A stretch of 64,000 nucleotides of DNA from Chloroflexota bacterium (GCA_016887485.1 CP069395.1:115737-179736); one strand, 5' to 3'. Counted from the stretch's first letter, positions 1 to 8,392 are shown. Notes: a model not told the origin generated them from the sequence alone. Made by a program: numbers and translations.

Positions 1-331
1 CCATCAGGATATTCTTGCCGGGTTCATCGGGGGTGGTCACGGTCAACGCCAGGATCACATTGCCCACTGAGACGATGGAGCCATTGGAGAGGTCCAATCC
101 GCCGCCCAGGATCACAATTGCCTGACCAACTGTTACGAGGATCACGGGGAGCCAGGTGCGGAAGTTACTGTTCAGCAGGCGGCTGACGGTGCCGCTGCTG
201 AAAATGTTTTTCTGGAGGACGAAATAGAGGACGGTGGTCACGACCAGCAGGATCAGGGAGAGCCCGATGGAATGCCTGACATTGATCTTGTGCCACCATT
301 GGGCGATCTTGGATTTGTTTTGTTCAGGCAT
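1..331 (-). CDS. Sugar ABC transporter permease (RbsC-like), partial
   Basis: The N-terminal part of an inner-membrane permease of the ribose/xylose-type ABC importer family; the rest lies beyond the left edge. The translation starts MPEQNKSKIAQWW, then shows a first membrane segment (ISL-LILLVVTTVLYFVL), the NIFSSG-type turn and a second hydrophobic stretch containing the family motif ILGGGLDLSNGSIV. Its ATG lies inside the end of the upstream ATPase gene, an 8-base overlap that indicates translational coupling. It should form the channel used by the ATPase and the binding protein encoded just upstream on the same strand. The substrate cannot be read from this fragment. Confidence 0.85.
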   Translation of the reverse strand, partial: MPEQNKSKIAQWWHKINVRHSIGLSLILLVVTTVLYFVLQKNIFSSGTVSRLLNSNFRTWLPVILVTVGQAIVILGGGLDLSNGSIVSVGNVILALTVTTPDEPGKNILM

Positions 332-1862
332 GCGTACTTTCCTCTTTATGATTGTTGTTATTGGTTGCGCCCATGCTGTGGAAGACCAGGTTGGCCTCGG
401 TCAGTTTGTCACCGGAGAGGTCTGCTTTGATCTTGCCATCCTGCATGACGAGGACGCGCTCGCAAAGGTCCAGAAGTTCCTGCTCATCTGAGCTGTAGAA
501 CAGGATAGTCGTCCCGTTTTGTTGTAAATTGACAAGTAATTTATAAAACTCAGACTTGGTCCCCACATCGACGCCCTTGGTGGGGTCATCCAGAAGCAGG
601 AGTTTGGGTGAACGCAACAGCCATTTACCAATGACGACCTTCTGGGCGTTTCCGCCGGAGAGATTGCTGACAGGGGAATCAAGCGATTCCATCACGAGTT
701 TCAGCTGTTCGCTGACCTCCTCAGCATCGGAATAAGCCCGTTTGACCTTCAACAGCGGTTTGCTGTATTTGGCCCAGTTGGGCAGGTGCAAATTCTCAAA
801 AATGGAGCGTAATAACAGCAAGCCCTCCGTGGCCCGGTCACCCGGGATCAGGGCTATGCCGTTGTCCATCGCTTCTTTGGGATGGTCAAAATCCAGGACT
901 TCATCAAAAAGCGTGATCGTGCCGGTGTAGTGGTTGTTGCCGAAGAGGGTGTGCAGAAGAGAACTCTGTCCCTGACCTCGCAAGCCTCCGATACCGACCA
1001 GCTCACCCTGCTTGATGTCAAAACTGACTCCGAAAAGGCGGTCAGTTTCAATCCCATCAACCTTCAGAATGGTGCCCATATCCGAAAAGTCCATCTGATC
1101 GATGATTTCCCGGCCCAATCCAATGTTCCCGCCTACCATCATGTTCACAATTTCGTCTTCATTGGATTCAGAGATAACAACTTCGCCGACTGTCTTGCCG
1201 TTTCTCAGGATCACAGCCCGGTCTGCAATGCGGAAAATCTCATCCATTCGGTGCGAGACGAACACCAGTCCCTTATTTTCGCTCTTAAGCAGTTGCACGA
1301 GGTCAAACAGGCAGCTGACTTGCTTGCTATCCAGGCTGGCTGTGGCTTCGTCCAGAATCAAAACATCCGGTTTACGGCTGTAAGCTTTCAAGATTTCGAC
1401 GATCTGGCGTTCATCCGGGGGAAGGTCGCGTACGTAGGCTTCAGGATGAAGGCTGGATTGATAAGTGCCTTCGAATAAGGTCAGCAGCTCTGCCGTATGC
1501 TCAATCATTGTCTTATCGTCAATGGAACCGAATTTGGTCTTGGCTTCATTCGCCAGCCAGATGTTCTGGGCGACCGTTAATGAAGGGATAAGGCTGAGTT
1601 CCTGATAGACGGCCATGATGCCGGCTTTTTGAGCGGCCATGGGGTTGCTGTAGGTGACCGGTTCATCGTGGTAGATGATCGTCCCGCCATTTGAGGAAAG
1701 CACACCTGTAATGACCTTGGTCAGAGTGCTCTTTCCGCTCCCATTGGAACCTACCAGCGCAAGTACTTCGCCTGACCGGACTTCGATGGAGCCGTCTTTC
1801 AGGGCGATGACGCCGCCAAACCTTTTTTCAATTTGTTCTGTATAAAGGACAATGGATTTCAT
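324..1862 (-). CDS. Sugar ABC transporter ATP-binding protein, RbsA/MglA-type double ATPase
   Basis: A cytoplasmic ATPase with two tandem ABC domains that energises sugar import. The first domain has Walker A GSNGSGKST near residue 40 and Walker B VLILDEATASLD. Its signature is degenerate (DLPPDERQIVEI). The second domain has a degenerate Walker A (GGLRGQGQSSL), a good signature (LSGGNAQKV) and LLLLDDPTKGVD, with Asp where Glu is usual after Walker B. Asymmetric domains are normal for this family. The ATG at 1862 is preferred over an in-frame GTG three codons upstream; neither has a strong ribosome-binding site. It lies between the binding protein and permease genes and overlaps the permease start. 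Confidence 0.92.
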   Translation of the reverse strand: MKSIVLYTEQIEKRFGGVIALKDGSIEVRSGEVLALVGSNGSGKSTLTKVITGVLSSNGGTIIYHDEPVTYSNPMAAQKAGIMAVYQELSLIPSLTVAQNIWLANEAKTKFGSIDDKTMIEHTAELLTLFEGTYQSSLHPEAYVRDLPPDERQIVEILKAYSRKPDVLILDEATASLDSKQVSCLFDLVQLLKSENKGLVFVSHRMDEIFRIADRAVILRNGKTVGEVVISESNEDEIVNMMVGGNIGLGREIIDQMDFSDMGTILKVDGIETDRLFGVSFDIKQGELVGIGGLRGQGQSSLLHTLFGNNHYTGTITLFDEVLDFDHPKEAMDNGIALIPGDRATEGLLLLRSIFENLHLPNWAKYSKPLLKVKRAYSDAEEVSEQLKLVMESLDSPVSNLSGGNAQKVVIGKWLLRSPKLLLLDDPTKGVDVGTKSEFYKLLVNLQQNGTTILFYSSDEQELLDLCERVLVMQDGKIKADLSGDKLTEANLVFHSMGATNNNNHKEESTHA

Positions 1863-1934
1863 AAAATTCACTTTATTATTATGAACATAGCCTTTTCAGG
1901 CTAGGTGGTGGGGATTTTTGTGGTTTAACTTGTG

Positions 1935-1966
1935 TTGGAGGCCCTCCAATTCTGGAGGACCTCCAA
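1935..1966 (-). other. Intercistronic hairpin between binding protein and ATPase genes
   Basis: Arms TTGGAGGTCCTCCA and TGGAGGGCCTCCAA (minus strand) form a 14-bp stem with one G-T pair and a four-base loop. No clear T-run follows, so it is more likely an mRNA-stability or processing element than a terminator. It would favour expression of the binding protein over the membrane components. Confidence 0.6.
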
Positions 1967-1984
1967 GTTTTAACCTAAGCTAGA

Positions 1985-3061
1985 CTAATCACCAACAAAG
2001 AACTGTTGGATTTCTTCCTCGGTCATGATACCGGACATCAGGTAGGAATCCGGGAAGCCACCTTCAACGACGTAAGTGTTATACATTTCGTCGAAGTTTT
2101 CAGGGGTGATGACAACGGGGATCGGGATAACAATCTGGTAACCAAATTGGCCGGCCAGTTTGCTCTCGTCCAGTTCACGACCCTGGAGCAGTTCAACAGC
2201 AATCCGCAGAGCAGTGGAGTTCACGCCGGGGGCATTCGCTACAGCGATGGTCTCGAAATCTGGATTGGCATCGAGCATTTCTTTCCAGAGTTTGAGGAAT
2301 TTCACGCGGGCTTCACCCACACCCAGAGGTGCTGGGTCAGGATTGGCAGCGATCACAGCTTCGAGAGCGCCAATGGCCATACCATCTTGGGTCCAGTAAC
2401 CGTTCAGGTTCGGATAGGCTGCCAGGAAGTTGGACATAACCTGCTGGCCGGTGGCCTCGTCCCAAAAACCAGATTCGCTGGCCAGAACGTTGATATCGTA
2501 GCCTTCGAAGGCATCGTAAACAGCGGACATACGGAGTTCATTGGCGGGATGGCCGATGAAGCCTTCAATAAGGACAACATCGCCAGTCTGTAGTTTCTCG
2601 GCAAACCAATCAGCACTGATCTGGGCCCATTCGTACTGGTCATGACCAACGTTGATTACGCCTTCGGCCTCAATTTCCTGGTCAATGGACAGAACCAAGA
2701 TACCGGCCTGGACGGCTTCTTCAAGAATGGAGTTCAGAGCAACAGCATCGCCAGGATTCACCAGAATGGCGTCCACGCCCTGGTTCATCAGGTTTTCGAT
2801 CTGTTCAATTTGACCGGCAACGTCGGTGTTGAAACTTTCAATCACCAGTTCGTTGGTCAGGCCCTTTTCCATATATTCAGCGTTTGTTTCGATGAGCTCA
2901 TCGATCATCTGAGTACGATATTCGCTGGTGATGAAGGGGTTTGAAATACCGATCGTGAAGGGGGTGCCGACTTCTTCTTCTTGTGATTGGCAGGCAGCCA
3001 TCAAACCGGCCAGCATCACAACGACTGCGAAGAGGGCTAACAGCTTCTGAAATTTCTTCAT
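1985..3061 (-). CDS. Sugar ABC transporter substrate-binding lipoprotein (RbsB-like)
   Basis: An extracytoplasmic periplasmic-binding-protein-like receptor of 358 residues. It begins with a lipoprotein signal peptide (MKKFQKLLALF, hydrophobic core, lipobox LMAAC at about residues 20-24). The type I sugar-binding fold follows, with family segments NLMNQGVDAILVNPGDA and GYWTQDGMAIGALEA. AGGAG lies seven bases before the ATG. It is transcribed from its own promoter (3190-3219), downstream of the terminator of the catabolic operon, and heads the ABC transporter genes. The ligand is probably the same sugar or polyol as the adjacent dehydrogenase/isomerase module uses; that is an inference from position. 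Confidence 0.92.
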   Translation of the reverse strand: MKKFQKLLALFAVVVMLAGLMAACQSQEEEVGTPFTIGISNPFITSEYRTQMIDELIETNAEYMEKGLTNELVIESFNTDVAGQIEQIENLMNQGVDAILVNPGDAVALNSILEEAVQAGILVLSIDQEIEAEGVINVGHDQYEWAQISADWFAEKLQTGDVVLIEGFIGHPANELRMSAVYDAFEGYDINVLASESGFWDEATGQQVMSNFLAAYPNLNGYWTQDGMAIGALEAVIAANPDPAPLGVGEARVKFLKLWKEMLDANPDFETIAVANAPGVNSTALRIAVELLQGRELDESKLAGQFGYQIVIPIPVVITPENFDEMYNTYVVEGGFPDSYLMSGIMTEEEIQQFFVGD

Positions 3062-3189
3062 TTCTTTTCTCCTTGGTTTTTGATTAATAGAGGTACGGTT
3101 TTGAGGGGTTAATTCTGAGCTAAAGGTCAGTGCTTCACCTCCTTAGGCGAGATTAAGGATTTTCGTACTATTTTTATCCGCTAGCCCAT

Positions 3190-3219
3190 ATTATAGCCAG
3201 CAAGTCGTTTTAATGTTAA
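3190..3219 (-). promoter_or_regulatory. Promoter of sugar ABC transporter operon
   Basis: On the minus strand TTAACA (3219-3214), an 18-base spacer and a perfect TATAAT (3195-3190) precede the binding-protein gene. A tandem 10-base repeat TAATGTTAAG/TAATGTTAAT at 3211-3230 overlaps the -35 box and could bind a regulator. Confidence 0.6.
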
Positions 3220-3275
3220 GTAATGTTAATAATTGATAAATAGTGTTTTATTAATTCAGTATACTTTTAAAAGCT

Positions 3276-3294
3276 TGGGGTAGTAAAGACCCCA
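3276..3294 (-). terminator. Terminator after deoC and the GntR operon
   Basis: On the minus strand TGGGGT, a seven-base loop and ACCCCA are followed by AGCTTTTAAAAG. The stem begins directly after the deoC stop codon and separates the catabolic operon from the transporter operon. Confidence 0.5.
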
Positions 3295-4008
3295 TCATGA
3301 TCTGAATTTTGCCACCGCCTCATCAAATAATTGGGCAGTCTGGGCAGTTCCTGTCCGGGTAACACCGATCTCACGGATCTTAATCACGGCATCCAGTGTT
3401 CCGGATTTACCCGCCGCTTTGACCTGCACTTCCGGTGCGGCATGGTCCCGCATCAACTGAAGGTCATGCAGGGTTGCACCCCGATAGCTGTATTTACCAT
3501 CCGCGCCTTTGACGTAGTTGTAACCGGTGGAGGTCTTGACGAAATCTGCACCGGCCTCACTGCAAATCTCGCAGAGTTTGATCTTGAACCGATCCTCCGG
3601 CAGGAGGTCGTTCTCGAAGATCACTTTGAGGATGGCGCCATTGAGGTGGGCCAGGTCAGCCAGGGTCTTAATCTCCTGGGAGACATATTGCCAATCCTCG
3701 CTGAGCACCTTGCCGATATTGACCACCATATCCACTTCCACTGCGCCATCTGCGAGGACCTGTTTAGCCTCAGCCACTTTGATCGCGGTGGTGGAATTGC
3801 CGTGGGGAAAGCCGATCACCGCGCCGACAGCCACATCCGTCCCTTTTAGGTATTCTGCGGCTTGGCGGACATGGTAAGGTTTCACACAGACTGAGGCGGT
3901 GTGATATTTGGCGGCAACAGCGCAGCCTTCTTTCAACTGTTTGTCGGTCAGGCCCGGTCCCAGCAGGGAATGATCGACCATTTTCATAATTTCCTGAACG
4001 ATATCCAT
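3295..4008 (-). CDS. deoC: Deoxyribose-phosphate aldolase (DeoC family)
   Basis: A cytoplasmic TIM-barrel class I aldolase of 237 residues, normal for bacterial DeoC. The known reaction is cleavage of 2-deoxyribose-5-phosphate to glyceraldehyde-3-phosphate and acetaldehyde. Catalytic residues are visible: Schiff-base Lys158 in DFVKTSTG, Lys197 in VQVKAAG and Asp93 in EVDMVVN. The gene lies four bases after the dehydrogenase stop, at the end of the GntR-isomerase-dehydrogenase operon. In that setting it may act on a sugar-derived phosphate other than deoxyribose-5-phosphate. A second, diverged copy lies at 15257-15973. Confidence 0.92.
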   Translation of the reverse strand: MDIVQEIMKMVDHSLLGPGLTDKQLKEGCAVAAKYHTASVCVKPYHVRQAAEYLKGTDVAVGAVIGFPHGNSTTAIKVAEAKQVLADGAVEVDMVVNIGKVLSEDWQYVSQEIKTLADLAHLNGAILKVIFENDLLPEDRFKIKLCEICSEAGADFVKTSTGYNYVKGADGKYSYRGATLHDLQLMRDHAAPEVQVKAAGKSGTLDAVIKIREIGVTRTGTAQTAQLFDEAVAKFRS

Positions 4009-4012
4009 TTTT

Positions 4013-5053
4013 CTATGCTCCAGTGCTAACTTTAGTGACGGTCCCGGTTTCGGCAGCCTGTTGGCAGGCGATCACAGCAGCCAGCGCCTTATAGCCTTCC
4101 TCGCCAGGGATCGGTACGGGTTTATTTTCAACGATGGCATCAATAAAGGCATCCACAACCCCGGATTTGACCTGTTCCACATTGGTGGATTTCTTGCCGA
4201 CCTTATAATATTCGGCTTCCTGCCAGTTATGATGCACAACCAATGGGAACTCCGGATTGCGATAGAGCTCAATCACACCATTCTGGCAGTAGATCATGGT
4301 GCTATTGTCCTCTTTTTTATAGGACCAGGATGCGATCATCGTACCCATAGCGCCTTTTTCGGTGCGCAGCAGGCAGAGCGCGTTATCTTCAACATCAATT
4401 AATTCGCCACTGGGGTAGGTCTTGTTGAGGGTATCCATGAAGCTGATGGCTTCGGTGTACTCGTCATCCAGCAGCCAGCGTACCAGGTCCAGCTTGTGGA
4501 TGGCCAGGTCACCCAGAACGCCTAACCCGGTGATGGCTTTTTTATAAAACCAGGTTTTTGCGCCATCAATGGCCCAATCTTCCGAGCCGGGATGACCAAA
4601 GACTGAAGTGAAGGTTAGCACCTTGCCCAACCGGCCGGACTGGAGGATTTCACGGGCTTTGACGTTGGCGGGTTCCATCCGCTGGTTGTGGGCGATCATC
4701 AACTGCTTGCCGGTTTCACGGGCCGCGTTGATCATTGCCTGGGCATCTTCCAGGGTGGTTGCCATCGGTTTCTCGCACATCACATGCTTCCCGGCTTTGA
4801 GGGCGGCGATGGTCATCTCTGCATGGGTGGTGTTGGTCGCGGCCACGATCACCGCGTCCAGGTCGGAGTCCTGCGCCAGGTCACGGTAGTCCGTATAGGC
4901 TTTGCAGTGATATTTCTCGGCCATTTCTTTAGCCCGGGATTCGACCACATCACAAACCGCACCAACTTCCGCATCGGGACAGCTTTGGGTCTCCGGCAGG
5001 TGCCGCACTCGGACAATTTTCCCAGCGCCGATAATTCCAATTTTGAGGGTCAT
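4013..5053 (-). CDS. Gfo/Idh/MocA family dehydrogenase
   Basis: An NAD(P)-dependent sugar or cyclitol dehydrogenase of 346 residues. The N-terminal Rossmann motif is GIIGAGKI (residues 6-13), followed by the family signature CEKPMATTLEDA. GDLAIHKLDLVRWLL carries the conserved catalytic histidine region. The C-terminal half is the usual open beta-sheet substrate domain. It lies between isomerase and DeoC genes with short gaps, so a shared transcript is likely. The combination with an IolE-like isomerase suggests oxidation of an inositol or sugar followed by isomerisation. The precise substrate is unknown. Confidence 0.9.
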   Translation of the reverse strand: MTLKIGIIGAGKIVRVRHLPETQSCPDAEVGAVCDVVESRAKEMAEKYHCKAYTDYRDLAQDSDLDAVIVAATNTTHAEMTIAALKAGKHVMCEKPMATTLEDAQAMINAARETGKQLMIAHNQRMEPANVKAREILQSGRLGKVLTFTSVFGHPGSEDWAIDGAKTWFYKKAITGLGVLGDLAIHKLDLVRWLLDDEYTEAISFMDTLNKTYPSGELIDVEDNALCLLRTEKGAMGTMIASWSYKKEDNSTMIYCQNGVIELYRNPEFPLVVHHNWQEAEYYKVGKKSTNVEQVKSGVVDAFIDAIVENKPVPIPGEEGYKALAAVIACQQAAETGTVTKVSTGA

Positions 5054-5083
5054 AAACTCTCCTGAGTTACAGATATTAAATAT

Positions 5084-6058
5084 TTAATCGCTTATCCACC
5101 ACAACTCGGGTGGGTCCTCAGTCAGCACGATCGGGCGCAGGAAGTTAATCGCGTGCTGCAGCCCTTCATCGCGGGAAGCGAGGGGGTCTTCATGTTCAAT
5201 ACTAATCGTGCCGTCATAGCCCACCAGCCGCAGATTGCGGATGATGTCTTTCCAGGTGAGCGCATCATGGCCATAGCCCACAGTGTGGTGGTTCCACGAT
5301 CGGGTCAGGCCGTATTTGAAATGTTTGGGGTCCAGAACACCATTGCAGGCGGTATTGGCTGCATCAATGCGGGTGTCTTTTGCGTGGAAATGGAAGATGG
5401 CCTTGTTGAAGGCCCGGATCACAGTTTCGGGGTCCGCGCCCTGCCACATGAGGTGGCTGAGATCGAGGTTGACGCCCAGATAATCGCTGCCCACGGCGTC
5501 ATGCAAGCGCCAGAAGGTCTCGGGGTTATAAACGCAAAAACCGGCGATGGGCTCCAATGCCACCCTAATCCCGCGGGATTCAGCAAAAGGCAGGGTCTCC
5601 CGCCAGTAGGGGATCAGGACCTGGTTCCATTGGTAATCGAGGATGGCGTGCCAGACTTCGGGCGGCCAGAAACAGGTCACCCAGTTGGGGAAGATAGCTT
5701 CTTCTGACCCGCCCGGACAGCCGGAGAAGGTGATCACGGTCTCAACGTCCAGCGCTTCCGCCAGCAGGACGCCTTTTTTCCAGGCTTCATGGAAGGCCTG
5801 AGCTTTTTCTGGTTGGGGATCAACGGGGTTACCGGAACAGTTCAGCGCGCTGAGGCTTACCTGATATTTTTCCAGCAGGGTTTTGAAGTCACGCAGGGCA
5901 TGATCGTCAGCCAATAGGACATCAGGGTCGGCATGCGCCGTGCCGGAATATCCCCCGCAGCCAACTTCGACTGTATGGATCCCCCGGTCAGTCAGATATA
6001 TCAGGGCTTCTTCAAAACTCAGGTCCGCCAGGAGAACGGAATAGACACCGAGTTTCAT
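5084..6058 (-). CDS. Sugar phosphate isomerase/epimerase (xylose-isomerase-like TIM barrel)
   Basis: 324 residues of the AP-endonuclease-2/IolE-type TIM-barrel superfamily. Metal-ligand segments typical of the fold are visible: VALEPIAGF, NLDLSHLMWQG, HFHAKDTRID and ISIEHEDP. Members isomerise or epimerise sugars, inosose or sugar phosphates with a divalent metal in the cytoplasm. It follows the GntR gene by 25 bases and precedes the dehydrogenase. The protein at 11085-12002 plays the same part in the second module but is clearly a separate paralogue. Confidence 0.88.
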   Translation of the reverse strand: MKLGVYSVLLADLSFEEALIYLTDRGIHTVEVGCGGYSGTAHADPDVLLADDHALRDFKTLLEKYQVSLSALNCSGNPVDPQPEKAQAFHEAWKKGVLLAEALDVETVITFSGCPGGSEEAIFPNWVTCFWPPEVWHAILDYQWNQVLIPYWRETLPFAESRGIRVALEPIAGFCVYNPETFWRLHDAVGSDYLGVNLDLSHLMWQGADPETVIRAFNKAIFHFHAKDTRIDAANTACNGVLDPKHFKYGLTRSWNHHTVGYGHDALTWKDIIRNLRLVGYDGTISIEHEDPLASRDEGLQHAINFLRPIVLTEDPPELWWISD

Positions 6059-6071
6059 AGTGGTCCACCTT

Positions 6072-6845
6072 TCACCAATAGTTTTGGCTGACGCTGAATT
6101 CGTACTTGTCAGCCCGGTAATAACTGGTAGATGCTTCTAGCGGCTCGCCATTTTCGAGGTAAGCGGTGGTGTTGACCAGCAGCAGGGGGATCTCCTGGGT
6201 AACTTTCAGGAGATTCTGATGCCATTCATCGGCAAATACGGCGCCGATGGTTTGGTCAATGCGGGCGATGGGAAGCTTGTACTTGGTTAGGATCAGGTTA
6301 TAGAGGGAGGCTTCTTTATTGAAATCGTGCGATCCGAGATCGGGGCAGAGGTCAGTGATAATCGTTGTGTATTGCATTCCGATCGGGGTCTCATTGCCAA
6401 ATCGAACCCTGATCAATTCCAGTGCACTGCTGCCGCGTTTATGCCGCAGGGTCTGCGGGGAGGAATTATCAATCACAATTTCCTTTTGACGCAGCACTTC
6501 AGAATGGGGTTCGAATCCCATTTCGACGATCTGTTGGGCAAATGATTTATCCAGGAAAAATTTCAGCCGGTTGCGGCCGGCAAGTACGGTTGTGCCGCGG
6601 CCGGGGGTGCGCTGTAATAAATTGGACGAGGCCAGGTCGCCAATGGCCTGGCGGATGGTTTGCCGGCTGACGCAATACGCCTCTGCCAGTTCCTTCTCGG
6701 TTGGCAGCATCTGGCCGGGCTTGAGCTGCTCGGACTGCAGCATATTTAAAAGATCAATCCGCACCTGTTGGTAGAGGGGGATTGGGCTGTTTTCATCGAC
6801 GGGGCGAATATCCAGGTCGGTCGAAGGACTTAGGGGGGTGTCCAA
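6072..6845 (-). CDS. GntR-family regulator (HutC/UTRA subfamily)
   Basis: A winged-helix repressor of about 257 residues with a C-terminal UTRA effector domain. The GntR helix-turn-helix is clear: PLYQQVRIDLLNMLQ, GQMLPTEKELAEAY and VSRQTIRQAIGDLAS. The reading frame stays open to an ATG at 6896, but that ATG lies inside an operator at the predicted transcription start. A TTG at 6845 with GGGAG eight bases upstream is therefore preferred. The gene heads an operon with isomerase, dehydrogenase and DeoC, and probably represses itself and the divergent ROK kinase through the two AraR-like palindromes between them. The effector is unknown. Confidence 0.88.
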   Translation of the reverse strand: MDTPLSPSTDLDIRPVDENSPIPLYQQVRIDLLNMLQSEQLKPGQMLPTEKELAEAYCVSRQTIRQAIGDLASSNLLQRTPGRGTTVLAGRNRLKFFLDKSFAQQIVEMGFEPHSEVLRQKEIVIDNSSPQTLRHKRGSSALELIRVRFGNETPIGMQYTTIITDLCPDLGSHDFNKEASLYNLILTKYKLPIARIDQTIGAVFADEWHQNLLKVTQEIPLLLVNTTAYLENGEPLEASTSYYRADKYEFSVSQNYW

Positions 6846-6882
6846 AATGACTGCTCCCGGTTGGTGAGGAGGAATTCTTCCG

Positions 6883-6898
6883 AAATGTACGTACAAAT
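6883..6898. promoter_or_regulatory. AraR/GntR-type operator O1
   Basis: AAATGTACGTACAAAT contains the perfect palindrome TGTACGTACA. It is nearly identical to the operator known for Bacillus AraR (ATTTGTACGTACAAAT), whose DNA-binding domain is of GntR type. It overlaps the predicted +1 of the GntR promoter, a classical repression position. Confidence 0.7.
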
Positions 6899-6901
6899 AC
6901 T

Positions 6902-6930
6902 ATAATAGGGATTCTTTTTGGCCCTGTCAA
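6902..6930 (-). promoter_or_regulatory. Promoter of the GntR operon
   Basis: On the minus strand a perfect TTGACA (6930-6925), a 17-base spacer and TATTAT (6907-6902). The predicted start at about 6895 falls in operator O1. Confidence 0.72.
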
Positions 6931-6981
6931 GAGGGAAAACAGCCGATTTTCATGGAAAAGGTGCGGATATTGAGTGGAATT

Positions 6982-6990
6982 TGTTATAAT
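6982..6990 (+). promoter_or_regulatory. Extended -10 promoter of ROK kinase gene
   Basis: TGTTATAAT is an extended -10 (TG, one base, TATAAT at 6985-6990) with no good -35. Operator O2 lies just downstream. Confidence 0.55.
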
Positions 6991-6997
6991 TGGGTAG

Positions 6998-7013
6998 ATT
7001 AACACGTACATTT
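6998..7013. promoter_or_regulatory. AraR/GntR-type operator O2
   Basis: ATTAACACGTACATTT. Its reverse complement begins AAATGTACGT, identical to the first ten bases of O1, while the other half-site is degenerate. It sits at the predicted start of the kinase transcript, so one regulator could control both divergent units. Confidence 0.55.
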
Positions 7014-7043
7014 GATCGGCGATCTGGCGAATGGAGTGAATAA

Positions 7044-8003
7044 ATGGCGGACCTCATCCTGGGTGTGGAAATTGGCGGTACCAAACTGCAACTGGCAATG
7101 GGAAAGCTGTCAGGGGAGATCCTGGTGACCCATCAAGGACGTGTGAAGAAAGAACAGGGCGGTGAGGGGATCCGCGCCTGGCTGAAACGTGAAATCCCGA
7201 CTTTCATCAAAGAACAAAAAGCGAAATATGGCCAGGTAGGCGCGATTGGCTGCGGATTCGGCGGCCCAATGGATTCCAAGGCCGGCCAGGTGATGCGCTC
7301 GATCCAGATTGAAGGTTGGCAGGATTTCCCGATTCGAGAATGGTTCGAGGATACCTTTGAGCTGCCCACCACGGTTGATAATGATTCCAACGCCGCCGCC
7401 TGGGGTGAATATAAATGCGGTTTTGGCCGCGGCTGCCAGCATTTCTTCTATACCAATATCGGCAGCGGGGTGGGGGGCGGCTTTGTGTTCAATGGCGAGC
7501 TCTTTGATGGCCAGGGCTATGGCGCTGGTGAGATGGGCCAAACCTATGTTGCCGATTGGACCTCGAAGACTCCCGGCGCTGTAGAAAGGGTGGAAAACCT
7601 CTGCTCAGGCTGGGCGATTGAGAGCCGTCTGCGCACGCCCGGATATATCCCTGAGGAATCCAGCCTCTATCGGAAATTCAACTCAGATCTTACAAAGGTC
7701 ACTGCGCGGGATTTGGGTGAGGCTGCCCGTGAGGGAGATCGCTTTGCCGTCGCGGAAATCGGTAACATCGCCCGCAGCTTTGGGCTGGCACTCTCCAATG
7801 TGCTCTGCCTCTCAGGGGTGGAGCGGATCGCGATTGGTGGCGGGGTAGCCAAGATGGGGGACGTGCTGATTGAGCCGATCCGCCAGGCTGTGCATGAGTT
7901 TGAGTTTGTCTCCAATGTGGGGAATTATGAGATCAGCCCCTGTGAGCTGGGGGACGAGATCGTACTGGTGGGCGCGATTTTGCGGGCCGGGGAGAGGTTT
8001 TAA
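7044..8003 (+). CDS. ROK-family sugar kinase lacking the zinc motif
   Basis: A cytoplasmic kinase of 319 residues. The N-terminal phosphate-binding motif GVEIGGTK (7-14) and the catalytic segment VDNDSNAAAWGE (Asp114 as base) are intact. The second glycine-rich motif IGSGVGGGF is also present. It lacks the CxCGxxGCxE zinc-binding segment of classical ROK proteins, and the usual GEIGH reads GEMGQ, so the zinc histidine is Gln. Zinc-free ROK kinases exist, so activity is still likely. It diverges from the GntR operon and probably phosphorylates the sugar handled by that module. Confidence 0.85.
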   Translation: MADLILGVEIGGTKLQLAMGKLSGEILVTHQGRVKKEQGGEGIRAWLKREIPTFIKEQKAKYGQVGAIGCGFGGPMDSKAGQVMRSIQIEGWQDFPIREWFEDTFELPTTVDNDSNAAAWGEYKCGFGRGCQHFFYTNIGSGVGGGFVFNGELFDGQGYGAGEMGQTYVADWTSKTPGAVERVENLCSGWAIESRLRTPGYIPEESSLYRKFNSDLTKVTARDLGEAAREGDRFAVAEIGNIARSFGLALSNVLCLSGVERIAIGGGVAKMGDVLIEPIRQAVHEFEFVSNVGNYEISPCELGDEIVLVGAILRAGERF

Positions 8004-8112
8004 CGGTAGTAAATTTGTGGTCGGTGTTTTAGTAGATAATTATAAATTACGAGTTAATTATTAAACGTAATTAAATTGTAATACTTAGGGGGCTTAATTA
8101 AATCTTTGTGTA

Positions 8113-8121
8113 TGCTATAAT
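8113..8121 (+). promoter_or_regulatory. Extended -10 promoter upstream of small membrane protein
   Basis: TGCTATAAT gives an extended -10 with TATAAT at 8116-8121, in an AT-rich stretch. It lies about 85 bases before the start of the 61-residue protein. Confidence 0.5.
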
Positions 8122-8206
8122 GTATTTAATCCAAAATTAATACTAGCTTTGTGTGTCCTTTCTTAAACGCTGAATTTATCTTCCTACTTATTGGAAAGGG
8201 GTCGCT

Positions 8207-8392
8207 ATGTTTAACTTTTCGAACTGGGGTATCATCGCCCTGATCTGCGGCCTGATTGGCCTTCCGATTGCCGGGATCATTGAAGACAGGAAGGGTGCTC
8301 CGTCCATTGGTGCTATCGTCGCCGGGATGGGTATTGTCTTTGTCGTCCTGGTACTCGTCCGTTTCCTGATGATCCAGCTTAATATCATCTAG
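8207..8392 (+). CDS. Small two-helix membrane protein
   Basis: 61 residues starting MFNFSNWGIIALICG, with two hydrophobic helices (about 8-24 and 36-57) separated by a short charged loop, EDRKGAPS. A strong ribosome-binding site (GGAAAGGGG) precedes the ATG and a good terminator follows, so it is very likely a real gene. The opposite-strand frame over the same bases is a shadow. Function is unknown; the topology suggests a small integral membrane protein with both ends on the same side. Confidence 0.7.
   Translation: MFNFSNWGIIALICGLIGLPIAGIIEDRKGAPSIGAIVAGMGIVFVVLVLVRFLMIQLNII

Noticed and set aside
6846..6896. GntR start at ATG 6896
   Set aside because: That ATG lies in an operator at the predicted transcript start; the TTG at 6845 has a better ribosome-binding site.
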